A stretch of DNA of 63,837 nucleotides from NCBI GenBank assembly GCA_016868785.1, contig VGFS01000010.1, forward strand, positions 1 to 63,837, given 5' to 3'. This document shows, piece after piece, positions 36,701 through 43,565 of this stretch. The position numbers and the translations under genes were made by a program. The notes below the pieces were generated by a model. That model saw only the letters and a program-made list of their open reading frames with translations, did no database searches and was not told the DNA's origin. Within the stretch, counting starts at the first letter, position 1; the number at the start of each line of letters is the position of its first letter. Source of the stretch: Bacteroidota bacterium (GTDB taxonomy: Bacteria; Bacteroidota; Bacteroidia; NS11-12g; UBA955).

Positions 36701-37813
36701 ACCCAGTGGCGCTCTGTAAGGCTTGGCCTCTCCCAAATCCTGGAACGCAAGAATATCCCTGGGCGTTTCCACATTCGCGTTTCGGTTGGTCACCCATACC
36801 TCAACCCGGTTGATGATTACACCGCTGGCAACAATGGGCAAATTCTCCAAAGACCGATTGTAGTTTTCGCGGAAGAATTGTGAAAGGAAATAGTGCTTGT
36901 TTTGGTCGTAATTGTCGGCCGTGATTTTGAACTCGTTCATTTGGGCTCCGCCCTTGAGTACCGTCTCGGTACTTTGTCCCTTGTTTTGAGAAAAAACCGT
37001 TTTGATGGTGGTTTTTCCAAACTGCATGGTGTTAGAAAACCCAAACAAACTGTTGGCGGGTTTGATTAACTGGGTGGGTAAATTCAGGTTGACATTTCCC
37101 ACTTGCACGTCTTTCAAAATGCCATCCGGTTTGCCTTTCCATCCCAAATTGGTCTGGTTGTCGAATTCAAAAGCCGCCTCCGTGTCATAGTTGATCCCCA
37201 ATTTCACAAATTCACCCACGCTACCGTTGGCGCTGATTTGCATTTGTTGGTCAAACACTGGTACAAAATACTTTTGCTGACGTTTTGAAAAGTTGGGGTT
37301 CCTGTTTTCGTTGATGCTGCCACCCAATTTGATCATGGCGCTGCCATTCAACTGAAAATCAACACCCCCCTCACCGAAAATTTTCGACACAGTGGGGTTG
37401 TTCAATTCGGCCTTGATCAGTTCACTGATCCCTTTGTTATTCGGGCCCAATGCGTACGCACTCTGCGACTTGTCTCTGAAGTATTTCTCGCGCTCTAACT
37501 TGCCCTGTGTTTGAAAATACTCGGTTACCGATAAAGTTTCGCCCGTTGGGTAACTCAATGATCCCAAATTCCTGAATCCTTCGTAACGGTTTTCCCTGGC
37601 ATTGTATCGCCATTCCGTTTTGATGGGGTTCTCTAAGTCAATTTTACTGCCGCTAACCGAAGATTGAGCAATTCTGTATTTCAGACTGTTGGTATCGGTC
37701 TGGGCAAACAATGCCTTTCCTGATCCCGCCAATAGGCCAATCAGCAACAAACTTGTATGCGCGAATATTCGACAGCAGCTCGTTGATTTTGCGAGAAACT
37801 TCATTCTTAACAC
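30707..37813 (-). CDS. sprA: T9SS outer-membrane translocon SprA/Sov
   Basis: This giant outer-membrane beta-barrel of 2368 residues is the secretion pore of the T9SS and is required for gliding-adhesin export in Flavobacterium. Length and composition match SprA: a signal peptide up to LFAQTDT, and two SprA-N type regions (about residues 50-500 and again near 1000-1250). A long series of barrel strands ends in YTFN. A Lys/Pro/Ala-rich loop occurs near residue 1880 (KKPKKVKKPATATTPAPKQ). An ATG three codons in (37804) is an alternative start. It follows ruvA by 57 bases, a gene order common in Bacteroidota, and precedes porZ by 5. Confidence 0.95.
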   Translation of the reverse strand: MLRMKFLAKSTSCCRIFAHTSLLLIGLLAGSGKALFAQTDTNSLKYRIAQSSVSGSKIDLENPIKTEWRYNARENRYEGFRNLGSLSYPTGETLSVTEYFQTQGKLEREKYFRDKSQSAYALGPNNKGISELIKAELNNPTVSKIFGEGGVDFQLNGSAMIKLGGSINENRNPNFSKRQQKYFVPVFDQQMQISANGSVGEFVKLGINYDTEAAFEFDNQTNLGWKGKPDGILKDVQVGNVNLNLPTQLIKPANSLFGFSNTMQFGKTTIKTVFSQNKGQSTETVLKGGAQMNEFKITADNYDQNKHYFLSQFFRENYNRSLENLPIVASGVIINRVEVWVTNRNANVETPRDILAFQDLGEAKPYRAPLGGSTNLQASNDANTLYAKMVNDPDARTTGKAIDRVFANMPYFEQTVDFDMLNYARQLTDKEFSLNTQLGFISLNQPLNNDEILAVAFEYTYNGEVFQVGEFSRDVAPGNQQLLFLKMLKGNTIRTPLPMWKLMMKNIYALNTYSLSLEDFKLNIIYADDTTGGDYNYLPIGNANCPNLVNGNPLIRVLGLDKLNRQQEAKPDGVFDAIEGLTVNTQYARIIFPVTEPFGDFMREQFNGRNDLGDYYCYDALYDSTKWLAQQDVKHNKFFLQGSYKSSNGAELFLGTTNLQRGSVRVTANGRPLTEGMDYEVDYALGRVKIINEGLLRGGAEIRASADGQSFFNIQQKTLLGGRIEHKFNKKLIVGGTALHMYERPLTTKTNFNEEPLLNTIIGADVAYSSKSRFLTKIIDALPFLETKEISNITAYGEFAKIFPHNHKSQGNQRGVSNLEDFENAEMSNDLKSVGNWVVASVPQKQEDRFPDTKTYDKTTWMNHHAALSFYTIDQLFYRDNDMPDNIKQRVDNVLSDPFQRQVDQRELFPQRNFPQGTPTILPTLDLFFRPTSRGMYNYNSNPSEINDKGELLNPELSWAGITRKIDQNDFEAANIDYIEIWMLDPMSNNPNLRGELLLHLGNVSEDILPDRRKSFENGLPTGTNSTAETDTTSLAIVPSGPQINYAFDNNPATLQTQDVGLDGMDDAQELAHFDTILLKKIAANFGAGSQYYKDASKDPSNDNYLHYLESAYDVLDADIIHRYEKIQGLQGNSSNEKYTGKYDGMPKSTTSIPSDEDVNRDFTLNQSEDYFQYRIKINASDMRIGNNYISDVVRKKTKLRNGKEKDITWYQLKIPIREFEKAVGNISDFKSIRFMRMVMTGFNDTALLRMGYINMVRADWRRYTNSLKTPGVIVPQDPNDGTKFVVSAVNIEENSNRYPIAYVTPLGVDRVQNMASLGTVLENEQSLSLQVCELKAGDSRAAFKTTTFDARNYKRMQLYVHAEESQGTTIQDGEVAAFIRFGTDLTSNYYEYEIPLKITRGTINNRSGNAAALIWPAENLMDFALDSFYYLKIARQNAAWPMTAPYIKFTSKGKITVMGLPDVGNLRVMMVGIKNNSNSPKCFETWFNELRVKEIANKGGYATLANVQMQLADFGQLNMGGTIRTIGFGDVDKKLNDRSLSTNLNYDIASNLELGKFFPKKAGVSVPMYIGYSESYARPKYYPLNPDLELKTFLSGIADASTRAAVKKAAEEYNSLYSINFNNVRVASAMGKLPKIWSPSNFVFGYSYQNNYRRNQQIEEYFIKTTQATIGYTYNRNTKYHKPFRKMKTRKLALVRDFNYNFMPSSFSTQIQTNRLYSEQQARNNNKFIQVNPRLFDKNFTILRNFNTNLPLTESIKVNYSANVTSRIQEPYGRLDNEIKLDSVRREFLSLGRMSKFYQNVNATYTLPFSKSKLTRWMNTTVTYVGSYEWNQAPPAFQSLGNRLQNGQDINVSGQLNFTQLYSTIPWLRDLEKPKKVKKPATATTPAPKQDDEGPSFESALQKGQPETKKANPAKIFAGNFISMLKNVGFSYQLKENTELPGFAYKPDYFGNNFKHMQPGVGFVFGLQDPMLRYKLADLGALKNDSRQSNFYRNNKTENFTANVTIEPIKNFRIRLDFARNHTQGTQSVFKYDGFAWMDQGLTQTGNFNVTGMFFKTHFVKDQNFQNSDQHPNAVFTQMLNNRYTVAQRLSSQRIGGTAIDTITKFPLGFSKNSQDALIGAFYGTYSGQDVGYSDISGFPAIPLPNWNVNYNGLTKIKFLGNRFNNINIKHAYTGRYSIGNYTQNLKYTPNEALMMGKDLTAKYQIADATISEGFFPLIGLNVTTKNNWTVGVEYKRSRVLKLFASSFNLTEMRNNEFQLNAGYRTTGITMPWRRNGRWVYLPNDFRFDMTVSVTDNVTVIRKIDVDVNRYTAGMKNIRISPNITYQVNQKINLALKYNRVVMNPKINTQFYTALTDFGIEARYTFN

Positions 37814-37870
37814 TTCTTAACGTTGTGTAGCAGTTTGGCGAATAGGCTTATTTTTAGTTGGTTTTGCAAG

Positions 37871-38473
37871 TTACAATATTTTCAGCGAATTTTTGATGAG
37901 TTCTTCGATGGTGGCGGTGCCGCCAAGTTCTTTGCTGACTTTCATTAACGCTTTTTCTACATTCGCTTTCGGATACCCCAAAGTTGTTAAAGCAGCCAAT
38001 GCCTCAGTGAAGTGGTCGCTCACCCCAGAAGCCGCACTCAATCCCATGGATTTTTTCCCACCCATGAGTTTGTCGCGCAACTCCAATACGATGCGTTGTG
38101 CACTTTTCTCCCCAATGCCCTTGATACTCTTCAATAAACCCACATTGCCGTTCAAGATGGCCGATGCCAAATCATCGGGAGCCAAACTGCTCAACATCAG
38201 CATGGCCGTATTGTTTCCAACGCCAGAAACGCTGGTTAACATCCGAAACATGTGGCGCTCGTCAGGGTCTGCAAAAGCATACAAATTCATCGATACGGGA
38301 CTCTGGTTTTCTACTTTGAATAACAGATCGACAAATAATCTGGCTGTTTTGTGGCCTTTGATTTTTTCGTAAGTGGTTAAACTAATTGCCGCGATATACC
38401 CCAATCCCTGATTGGAAATGACCACATGGGTAGGGTTTAGCGATTCGATATTGCCTTCGATGAAATCGTACAT
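37871..38473 (-). CDS. ruvA: Holliday junction branch migration protein RuvA
   Basis: This 200-residue DNA-binding subunit of the RuvAB branch-migration motor has three parts. The N-terminal OB domain begins MYDFIEGNIESL. Two helix-hairpin-helix segments are visible (MLTSVSGVGNNTAML, LLKSIKGIGEKSAQRIVLELRDKL). A C-terminal UBA-like domain (EALAALTTLGYPKANVEKAL) contacts RuvB. It is complete. It starts 3 bases after gldG and is placed inside the gliding/T9SS transcript; ruvB and ruvC are not in the window. Confidence 0.96.
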   Translation of the reverse strand: MYDFIEGNIESLNPTHVVISNQGLGYIAAISLTTYEKIKGHKTARLFVDLLFKVENQSPVSMNLYAFADPDERHMFRMLTSVSGVGNNTAMLMLSSLAPDDLASAILNGNVGLLKSIKGIGEKSAQRIVLELRDKLMGGKKSMGLSAASGVSDHFTEALAALTTLGYPKANVEKALMKVSKELGGTATIEELIKNSLKIL

Positions 38474-38476
38474 GGG

Positions 38477-40249
38477 TTAGTTTGTTTGGTATTTTCGCTT
38501 GCGATAAATGTGATTGGCCACGCCAAAGAATAAAATGCTAAGCAAAGGTGCTATGAGGTTGAACCACTGCCAGTAGTCGCGTTCAAGTCGCGTTTTTTCC
38601 GTATCCAATAACCGCAGCGTTTTTTCTTTTGCCCGAATTTCGATCAATCCATTGTCGTCGATCAGGTAATCGATGCAATTCAACAAGAACTTCTTGTTGG
38701 CAAATGTGGTCTTGGTAAAGCGATCGAATCCAGTGGGGTATATTCCACCCCTGCCGCTGATGCCGTTACGCATGATATCTCCATCGGCAATCACAATCAT
38801 TTTGCTGTTTCCTGTGGGTAAAAACGGAACCCCATCGTAGTGCTTTTGGTAAATGAACGGCGACTGAAATTTGCCCTCCAACAAAACGCCCGATAATTTG
38901 CTGCCACCCCTTAACGTGCTGCGATAACGGTCGTCGCGCGATTGCATGTAAGACGTTTCGAGGTCCACAGTCGCTGGGGCTTGCACCGTTTTTGTATAGG
39001 GCGAACTACTCAACAAGGGCGTCACGTTGAGGTCAGTTTTCGATTTGGCCGATAATGTGGCTGGAAACTGTACCCAAATAGGCCCAACGTTGCGATTGAT
39101 GATATGGGGCGAAGTGGCCGACATGAATACGGGGAAGTAATAAAAATCAATCATTTCGGGCCTTCCACCAACCGGAATGGGTATGGCATTGCAATTGGCG
39201 TCCATCAACAAGGTAGATTCCAACTTCACGCCGTAATGAAACAGCGACGATGAAATGTTCTCCAACTGATTGTCCATGGCGATAATCTGGGAATTGTTTT
39301 CGAAACTGTCGATTTCGGCATGAACAGGATCAATCATCCAAATGACCTTTCCCCCTTTCATTGCGAACTGGTCAATCAAATACAATTCTGCTGGGGTGTA
39401 GTCCTTGGCGGGTTTGATCACCATGAGCAAATCGTTGTTGTTCAAGCGTTTTTGCAGACTTTCAATGAGTACGCTACCCATGGCCTCTGGATTGTCAATG
39501 GCTTTGAGCTTTTCAACAAAAGGTTCGGCACTTTTGGGATCGACCACATTCAAATTCAAGGCGTTTACATTGTAGTACTTTGATAACTCCTGGGCAAAAT
39601 CGGCCACCCGATTGTCGATCATTTCTCCAGACCCATCTGCCACCGCAATATTCTTAGATTTGTCTAAAATGCACTGCCTCAAACCATTGGCGATTTCATA
39701 TTCCACATTGTCGATGGCTCGTTTGATGTTGTTATCGGCATCCAGGGCTACGTCGTGTTCATAGAAGTTGATGGCCACCGTTTTCCCCGCATAACTCATT
39801 TCTGCCCCAGGGATGATGTTTTTGATGACGGTAGAGTTGCTGCCTTCATCGTCGATATCACGCTGGTGCAGGACCCCGCGCGACTGAAAATCCTCCAGTA
39901 TTCCGCTGATTTCAGAGGTGAGCTTGCCCTCGAAAGGGTCTATCAATTCAATTTCGATGTTCCGACCACTGATCTCGCGAAACTCATAGGCCATGTCGCG
40001 AATCTCGTTGCGGAGGTTTTTGAAACGGGCCGACGTCTCCCCATCCAAATACAGTCGGAAGTACAGTTTTTCCTTGAGTCCTTTGGCGAGTTTCTTGCTC
40101 GTTTCAGAGAGGGTGTATCGCGCTTCGCTGGTAAGATCCAAGCGTTGGTAGTATGCGTTGGCCAGGATGTTGGCTACAACCACCACAACCAATAGAGTGA
40201 CGAATTCGAGCAGGGATTGAATGCGATTGCTATACTTTTTCATCACCAT
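38477..40249 (-). CDS. gldG: gliding-associated ABC transporter subunit GldG
   Basis: This protein of 590 residues has one N-terminal transmembrane helix (about 14-32) and a C-terminal transmembrane helix near residues 565-585 (WFNLIAPLLSILFFGVANHIY). A large periplasmic region lies between, including an ABC-type uncharacterised transport domain. The YTLSETSKKLAKGL and IELIDPFEG segments are typical of GldG. It works with GldA and GldF as an ABC exporter-like complex linked to gliding motility. A second ATG at 40243 overlaps the gldF stop by one base (TGATG); the ATG at 40249 overlaps by seven. Confidence 0.92.
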   Translation of the reverse strand: MVMKKYSNRIQSLLEFVTLLVVVVVANILANAYYQRLDLTSEARYTLSETSKKLAKGLKEKLYFRLYLDGETSARFKNLRNEIRDMAYEFREISGRNIEIELIDPFEGKLTSEISGILEDFQSRGVLHQRDIDDEGSNSTVIKNIIPGAEMSYAGKTVAINFYEHDVALDADNNIKRAIDNVEYEIANGLRQCILDKSKNIAVADGSGEMIDNRVADFAQELSKYYNVNALNLNVVDPKSAEPFVEKLKAIDNPEAMGSVLIESLQKRLNNNDLLMVIKPAKDYTPAELYLIDQFAMKGGKVIWMIDPVHAEIDSFENNSQIIAMDNQLENISSSLFHYGVKLESTLLMDANCNAIPIPVGGRPEMIDFYYFPVFMSATSPHIINRNVGPIWVQFPATLSAKSKTDLNVTPLLSSSPYTKTVQAPATVDLETSYMQSRDDRYRSTLRGGSKLSGVLLEGKFQSPFIYQKHYDGVPFLPTGNSKMIVIADGDIMRNGISGRGGIYPTGFDRFTKTTFANKKFLLNCIDYLIDDNGLIEIRAKEKTLRLLDTEKTRLERDYWQWFNLIAPLLSILFFGVANHIYRKRKYQTN

Positions 40250-40971
40250 TTTCTGCTTTCAAAAACCAACTTAGTGCCACCGAGGAAGGTAGCGATGAAG
40301 CCCAAGAAATAGACGATGTCGCGGGTGTCGAGCACTCCACGACTGATCGACTGATAATGGAAGTCCAAGCTAAACCACTCCAAACTTTTGCCAATCAGTT
40401 CTAACGCTTTGATATCACCCAGCAAACTCAAAACCCCATACCAGAAAAAACACAGCACCATTGAAATAATCAGGGAAACAATCTGGTTGTCGGTAAGTGA
40501 GGAAGCGAACAAACCAATGCTGGCGTAACTCGCTGCCAAAAGAACGAGACCCATGTAAGAGCCCCAAGTCGCGCCACTATCAACACCTTGAAGCGGGTCT
40601 GCCAATTGGTTGATCGTGTAGTAATAGAAAAGGGTGGGGAGCAGCGTGAAGACAATCAATCCCACGGCGGCAAAATATTTGCCTAGTAGAATTGCAGTGT
40701 CGCTCACAGGTCGGGTGGTAAGGATCTCGATGGTTCCGAGTCGTCGCTCCTCGCTCAAACTGCGCATGGTGATTGCCGATACCAGGAAAATGAGGATGTA
40801 GGGCGCGATGTTGAACATGACTTGCAGGCTGGCAATGCCCAAATCTAACACGTTGTTTTCCTGTATCAACCACATGAATATGCCGGTGATTACCAAGAAA
40901 ACGCCCATCACGATGTACGCAATGAAGGAGCCCAAAAAACTGCGAATCTCTTTCTTAAATACTACCCACAT
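40243..40971 (-). CDS. gldF: gliding-associated ABC transporter permease GldF
   Basis: This 242-residue integral membrane protein has about six transmembrane helices of the ABC-2 type. It carries the conserved ITMRSLSEERRLGTIEILTTRPVSD loop seen in GldF and related gliding permeases. It pairs with the ATPase GldA and the accessory GldG. The annotated start overlaps the gldA 3' end by 17 bases, and gldG overlaps its own 3' end, so the three genes are translationally coupled. Length is normal for GldF. Confidence 0.92.
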   Translation of the reverse strand: MWVVFKKEIRSFLGSFIAYIVMGVFLVITGIFMWLIQENNVLDLGIASLQVMFNIAPYILIFLVSAITMRSLSEERRLGTIEILTTRPVSDTAILLGKYFAAVGLIVFTLLPTLFYYYTINQLADPLQGVDSGATWGSYMGLVLLAASYASIGLFASSLTDNQIVSLIISMVLCFFWYGVLSLLGDIKALELIGKSLEWFSLDFHYQSISRGVLDTRDIVYFLGFIATFLGGTKLVFESRKW

Positions 40972-41680
40972 GGCTATTGGTTAAATTTCTGAAGATGATT
41001 TCCAAAGAATCGTTGGGGGAAGTTTGCTTGAGGCCTTCCAACGTATCGTCTGCGATGATTTTTCCGTGATTGAGCAGAATAACGCGGCTACACATGGCTT
41101 CTACTTCTTGCATGATGTGCGTGCTGAGTAAGACAGTTTTATTCTTGCCGAGGTTCTTGATCACATTGCGCATCTCTAACACTTGGTTGGGGTCTAGACC
41201 CGATGTGGGTTCGTCTAAAATCAATACTTCTGGGTCGTGAATCAATGCTTGCGCCAGGCCAACACGCTGTCGGTACCCCTTCGATAATTGTCCGATTTTT
41301 TTGTTCCTTTCGGGCGACAATTGGGTGAGGTCGATGGCTTTTTCAACCGCAGATTTGATTTGCGATACGCCTGCCATACTTGCAGAAAATTGCAGGTACT
41401 CGGTGACATACATGTCGAGGTAGAGGGGGTTGTGCTCTGGCAGATAGCCCACGCGTTTTCTGACCGATAGGCTGTCTGTATTGAGGTTAAAGCCACAGAC
41501 TACAGCATCTCCGCTGCTGGCGGGAATGTAGCCGGTGAGTATTTTCATGGTTGTGGATTTTCCGGCTCCGTTCGGACCCAAAAATCCAACAATTTCGCCT
41601 GTGGGGATTTCAAACGATAAGTCGTTTACGGCCCACTGGCTACCATAGCGTTTCGATAAATGATTGACTTGAATGCTCAC
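40955..41680 (-). CDS. gldA: gliding-associated ABC transporter ATP-binding protein GldA
   Basis: This 241-residue ABC ATPase has Walker A GPNGAGKST (residues 35-43), a signature-region LSKGYRQRV (132-140), Walker B VLILDEPTSGLD (from 152) and the H-loop STHI. The context with GldF and GldG identifies it as GldA rather than a general exporter ATPase. In Flavobacterium johnsoniae this transporter is associated with gliding. An exact -7 promoter box lies 8 bases upstream of the ATG, so transcription of the gld-ruvA-sprA-porZ block may begin here. Confidence 0.92.
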   Translation of the reverse strand: MSIQVNHLSKRYGSQWAVNDLSFEIPTGEIVGFLGPNGAGKSTTMKILTGYIPASSGDAVVCGFNLNTDSLSVRKRVGYLPEHNPLYLDMYVTEYLQFSASMAGVSQIKSAVEKAIDLTQLSPERNKKIGQLSKGYRQRVGLAQALIHDPEVLILDEPTSGLDPNQVLEMRNVIKNLGKNKTVLLSTHIMQEVEAMCSRVILLNHGKIIADDTLEGLKQTSPNDSLEIIFRNLTNSHVGSI

Positions 41681-41688
41681 AGAAAATA

Positions 41689-41696
41689 CAAAAATA
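41689..41696 (-). promoter_or_regulatory. -7 element TATTTTTG ahead of the gld-sprA block
   Basis: This is an exact TAnnTTTG match on the minus strand, in the 35-bp gap between the M23 peptidase gene and gldA. It ends 8 bases before the gldA ATG. It would allow gldAFG-ruvA-sprA-porZ to be transcribed independently of ribF and the peptidase. Confidence 0.55.
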
Positions 41697-41715
41697 GTTG
41701 AATCGTTTCAACCTT

Positions 41716-42600
41716 TTATACGCTGTATAACGTTTGCGACACTTCTTCTATTCTAATCTCGTAAGAATATCTGCGTTTGCGGCTCTTGCTGCCTTTGTAT
41801 CTGCTTCTGCGATAAGAACTTCTGCGTTTTTTGTAGTGGTAAGTTCCCGCTGGCATTTGGAAAATTTTTGATTCGATGTTTAGTGTGTCTACCTTCACCG
41901 TTTCATTGGGAAAATCAATGACGGCGGAGGGGTTCAAGGGGCGACCCAAAAAGCGAATTTCAAAATGTAGGTGGGGGCCTGTGCTATGGCCAGTTGATCC
42001 GCCTAAGCCAAGCAGTTGACCTGCATTGACCAATGTGCCGGGATTTACATCGAGTTTGCTGAGGTGTGCGTACAAGGTTTCTAGTCCGTTGTAATGCCTC
42101 ACCACCACACAATTTCCGTAGCCATTGTAGTATTTGCTCATGCGCACAACGCCATCAAAGACCGCGTACACGGAATCACCGGTGCGTAGTTGTAAGTCGA
42201 TGCCGGTATGCGGACGTCCATGCCGCCAACCAAAGGGAGAATTGGTTCTGCCATAGACGGGCATGGCGAAATCACAGTCCATTTCAAGCACGGTTAGCGG
42301 AATGATTTCTTGCAATTTTCGCAAATCGAATCGATAGGCATCTACATGGAGGGTGTCCCAAAAGGCATAGAAATCGTATTCAGGCAACATGCCGGGAATG
42401 ATGAACTCTCCCTCATCGTAATAATAAGCAGTGGTGTCATCTGAAGACATCCAAGCAGAATCTTCAACAATGTAATCGCCATCGTCTTCGCCGTAATCCT
42501 CGTCATCCACCTGAGCTTTGGCGGATATCGATAACAGCAAGGAGACCAGCAAGCAGGTCTGCTTAATCAAATTGAACCATTGATTGGGCTTGTTGTGCAT
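41716..42600 (-). CDS. secreted M23 (LytM) metallopeptidase
   Basis: This 294-residue cell-wall endopeptidase probably cleaves peptidoglycan cross-links in the periplasm. The LytM zinc site is complete: His131 and Asp135 in HTGID, and His179 in YAHL with the pair His210/His212 in PHLHFE. A signal peptide ends near ISAKAQ. The region after it is strongly acidic (DDEDYGEDDGDY), while the C-terminal tail is strongly basic (KKRRSSYRRSRYKGSKSRKR). The ATG at 42600 overlaps ribF by 38 bases. A TTG at 42570, overlapping ribF by 8 bases, gives a more compact signal peptide and is an equally good start. The gene is translationally linked to ribF. Confidence 0.9.
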   Translation of the reverse strand: MHNKPNQWFNLIKQTCLLVSLLLSISAKAQVDDEDYGEDDGDYIVEDSAWMSSDDTTAYYYDEGEFIIPGMLPEYDFYAFWDTLHVDAYRFDLRKLQEIIPLTVLEMDCDFAMPVYGRTNSPFGWRHGRPHTGIDLQLRTGDSVYAVFDGVVRMSKYYNGYGNCVVVRHYNGLETLYAHLSKLDVNPGTLVNAGQLLGLGGSTGHSTGPHLHFEIRFLGRPLNPSAVIDFPNETVKVDTLNIESKIFQMPAGTYHYKKRRSSYRRSRYKGSKSRKRRYSYEIRIEEVSQTLYSV

Positions 42601-43498
42601 CGATAAGGATTTGGGTTTTGAGCGATTCCAAGGAATCGAACTTTTGCTCATTTCTCAAATACTGTACCAAAAACAACGAGATGGGGCGTCCGTAGATGTT
42701 TTTGTCGAAATCGAAGATGTGGGCTTCCACGCGAAGGTTTTGGCCATTGACGGTAGGACGGTAACCGATGTTGCAGACCATTTTATAGCGCTCATTTTCG
42801 AGCAGACAATAGCCTGCGTAAACACCCGAAGGGGGGATGAGTTTGTAAGGGTCTTGAATGTCCAAATTGGCCGTTGGGAAGCCGATGGTTCTGCCGAGTT
42901 TTTGTCCTTCCGTTACGATACCAGTAAGTATGTATGGTTTGCCAAGAAGGGTGTTGGCTTCGTTTAATTGTTTGTTTGACAGTGCTTTGCGAATTCTGGT
43001 GCTGCTGATGGCGATGGCATCTATCTCAGAGGCTGGGATTTCTTGCACTTGGAAATGAAACTCTTGGGCCAGGGCCAAAAGACTTAGAAAATCGCCCTCA
43101 CGGTTCTTGCCGAAGCGATGGTCATAACCGATCACAATGGTGTCTGCGTGAAGTTGATCCACCAAGATTGTTTTGACAAAATCTCTGGGTGATAGTTGCG
43201 CGAATTCTTGTGTAAATGGCAAAACCAAAACATAATCCACCCCCAAATCGTAAACGGCTTGGGCTTTTTCTTCGATGCTGCTGAGCATGCGAAGTTCGTG
43301 GTTGTTTGGGTCGATCACCAGCCGGGGGTGGGGGTGGTAGGTGATGAGCAAACTCTTGGTATTCTTAGATTTGGCCAAGACCACCACTTGTTTAAGTACT
43401 TTTTGATGGCCCAAATGTACCCCGTCGAATGTCCCTTGGGTAATGACCAGCGGCTGATCGCTGGGAATCTCGGACGGGTTGTGGTAGAGGCGTTTCAT
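42563..43498 (-). CDS. ribF: bifunctional riboflavin kinase/FAD synthetase
   Basis: This 311-residue enzyme makes FMN and FAD from riboflavin. The N-terminal FAD synthetase domain has TQGTFDGVHLGHQKVL and GYDHRFGKNREGD. The C-terminal riboflavin kinase domain has GRTIGFPTANL and a CNIGYRPTVNG segment. It is complete, and the first gene of the minus-strand run that continues into the M23 peptidase and the gld-sprA block. It is divergent from porQ with 67 bp between start codons. Confidence 0.96.
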   Translation of the reverse strand: MKRLYHNPSEIPSDQPLVITQGTFDGVHLGHQKVLKQVVVLAKSKNTKSLLITYHPHPRLVIDPNNHELRMLSSIEEKAQAVYDLGVDYVLVLPFTQEFAQLSPRDFVKTILVDQLHADTIVIGYDHRFGKNREGDFLSLLALAQEFHFQVQEIPASEIDAIAISSTRIRKALSNKQLNEANTLLGKPYILTGIVTEGQKLGRTIGFPTANLDIQDPYKLIPPSGVYAGYCLLENERYKMVCNIGYRPTVNGQNLRVEAHIFDFDKNIYGRPISLFLVQYLRNEQKFDSLESLKTQILIDAQQAQSMVQFD

Positions 43499-43551
43499 TA
43501 TAGCGTGTGCAAATTTCGTGAAAATAACTGTGCCAAATACGCGTTGTTAAG

Positions 43552-43559
43552 TAAATTTG
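43552..43559 (+). promoter_or_regulatory. -7 element TAAATTTG of porQ
   Basis: This is an exact TAnnTTTG match ending 6 bases before the ATG at 43566. It overlaps the in-frame TTG codons at 43557 and 43560, so the ATG is preferred. Confidence 0.55.
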
Positions 43560-43565
43560 TTGCAG

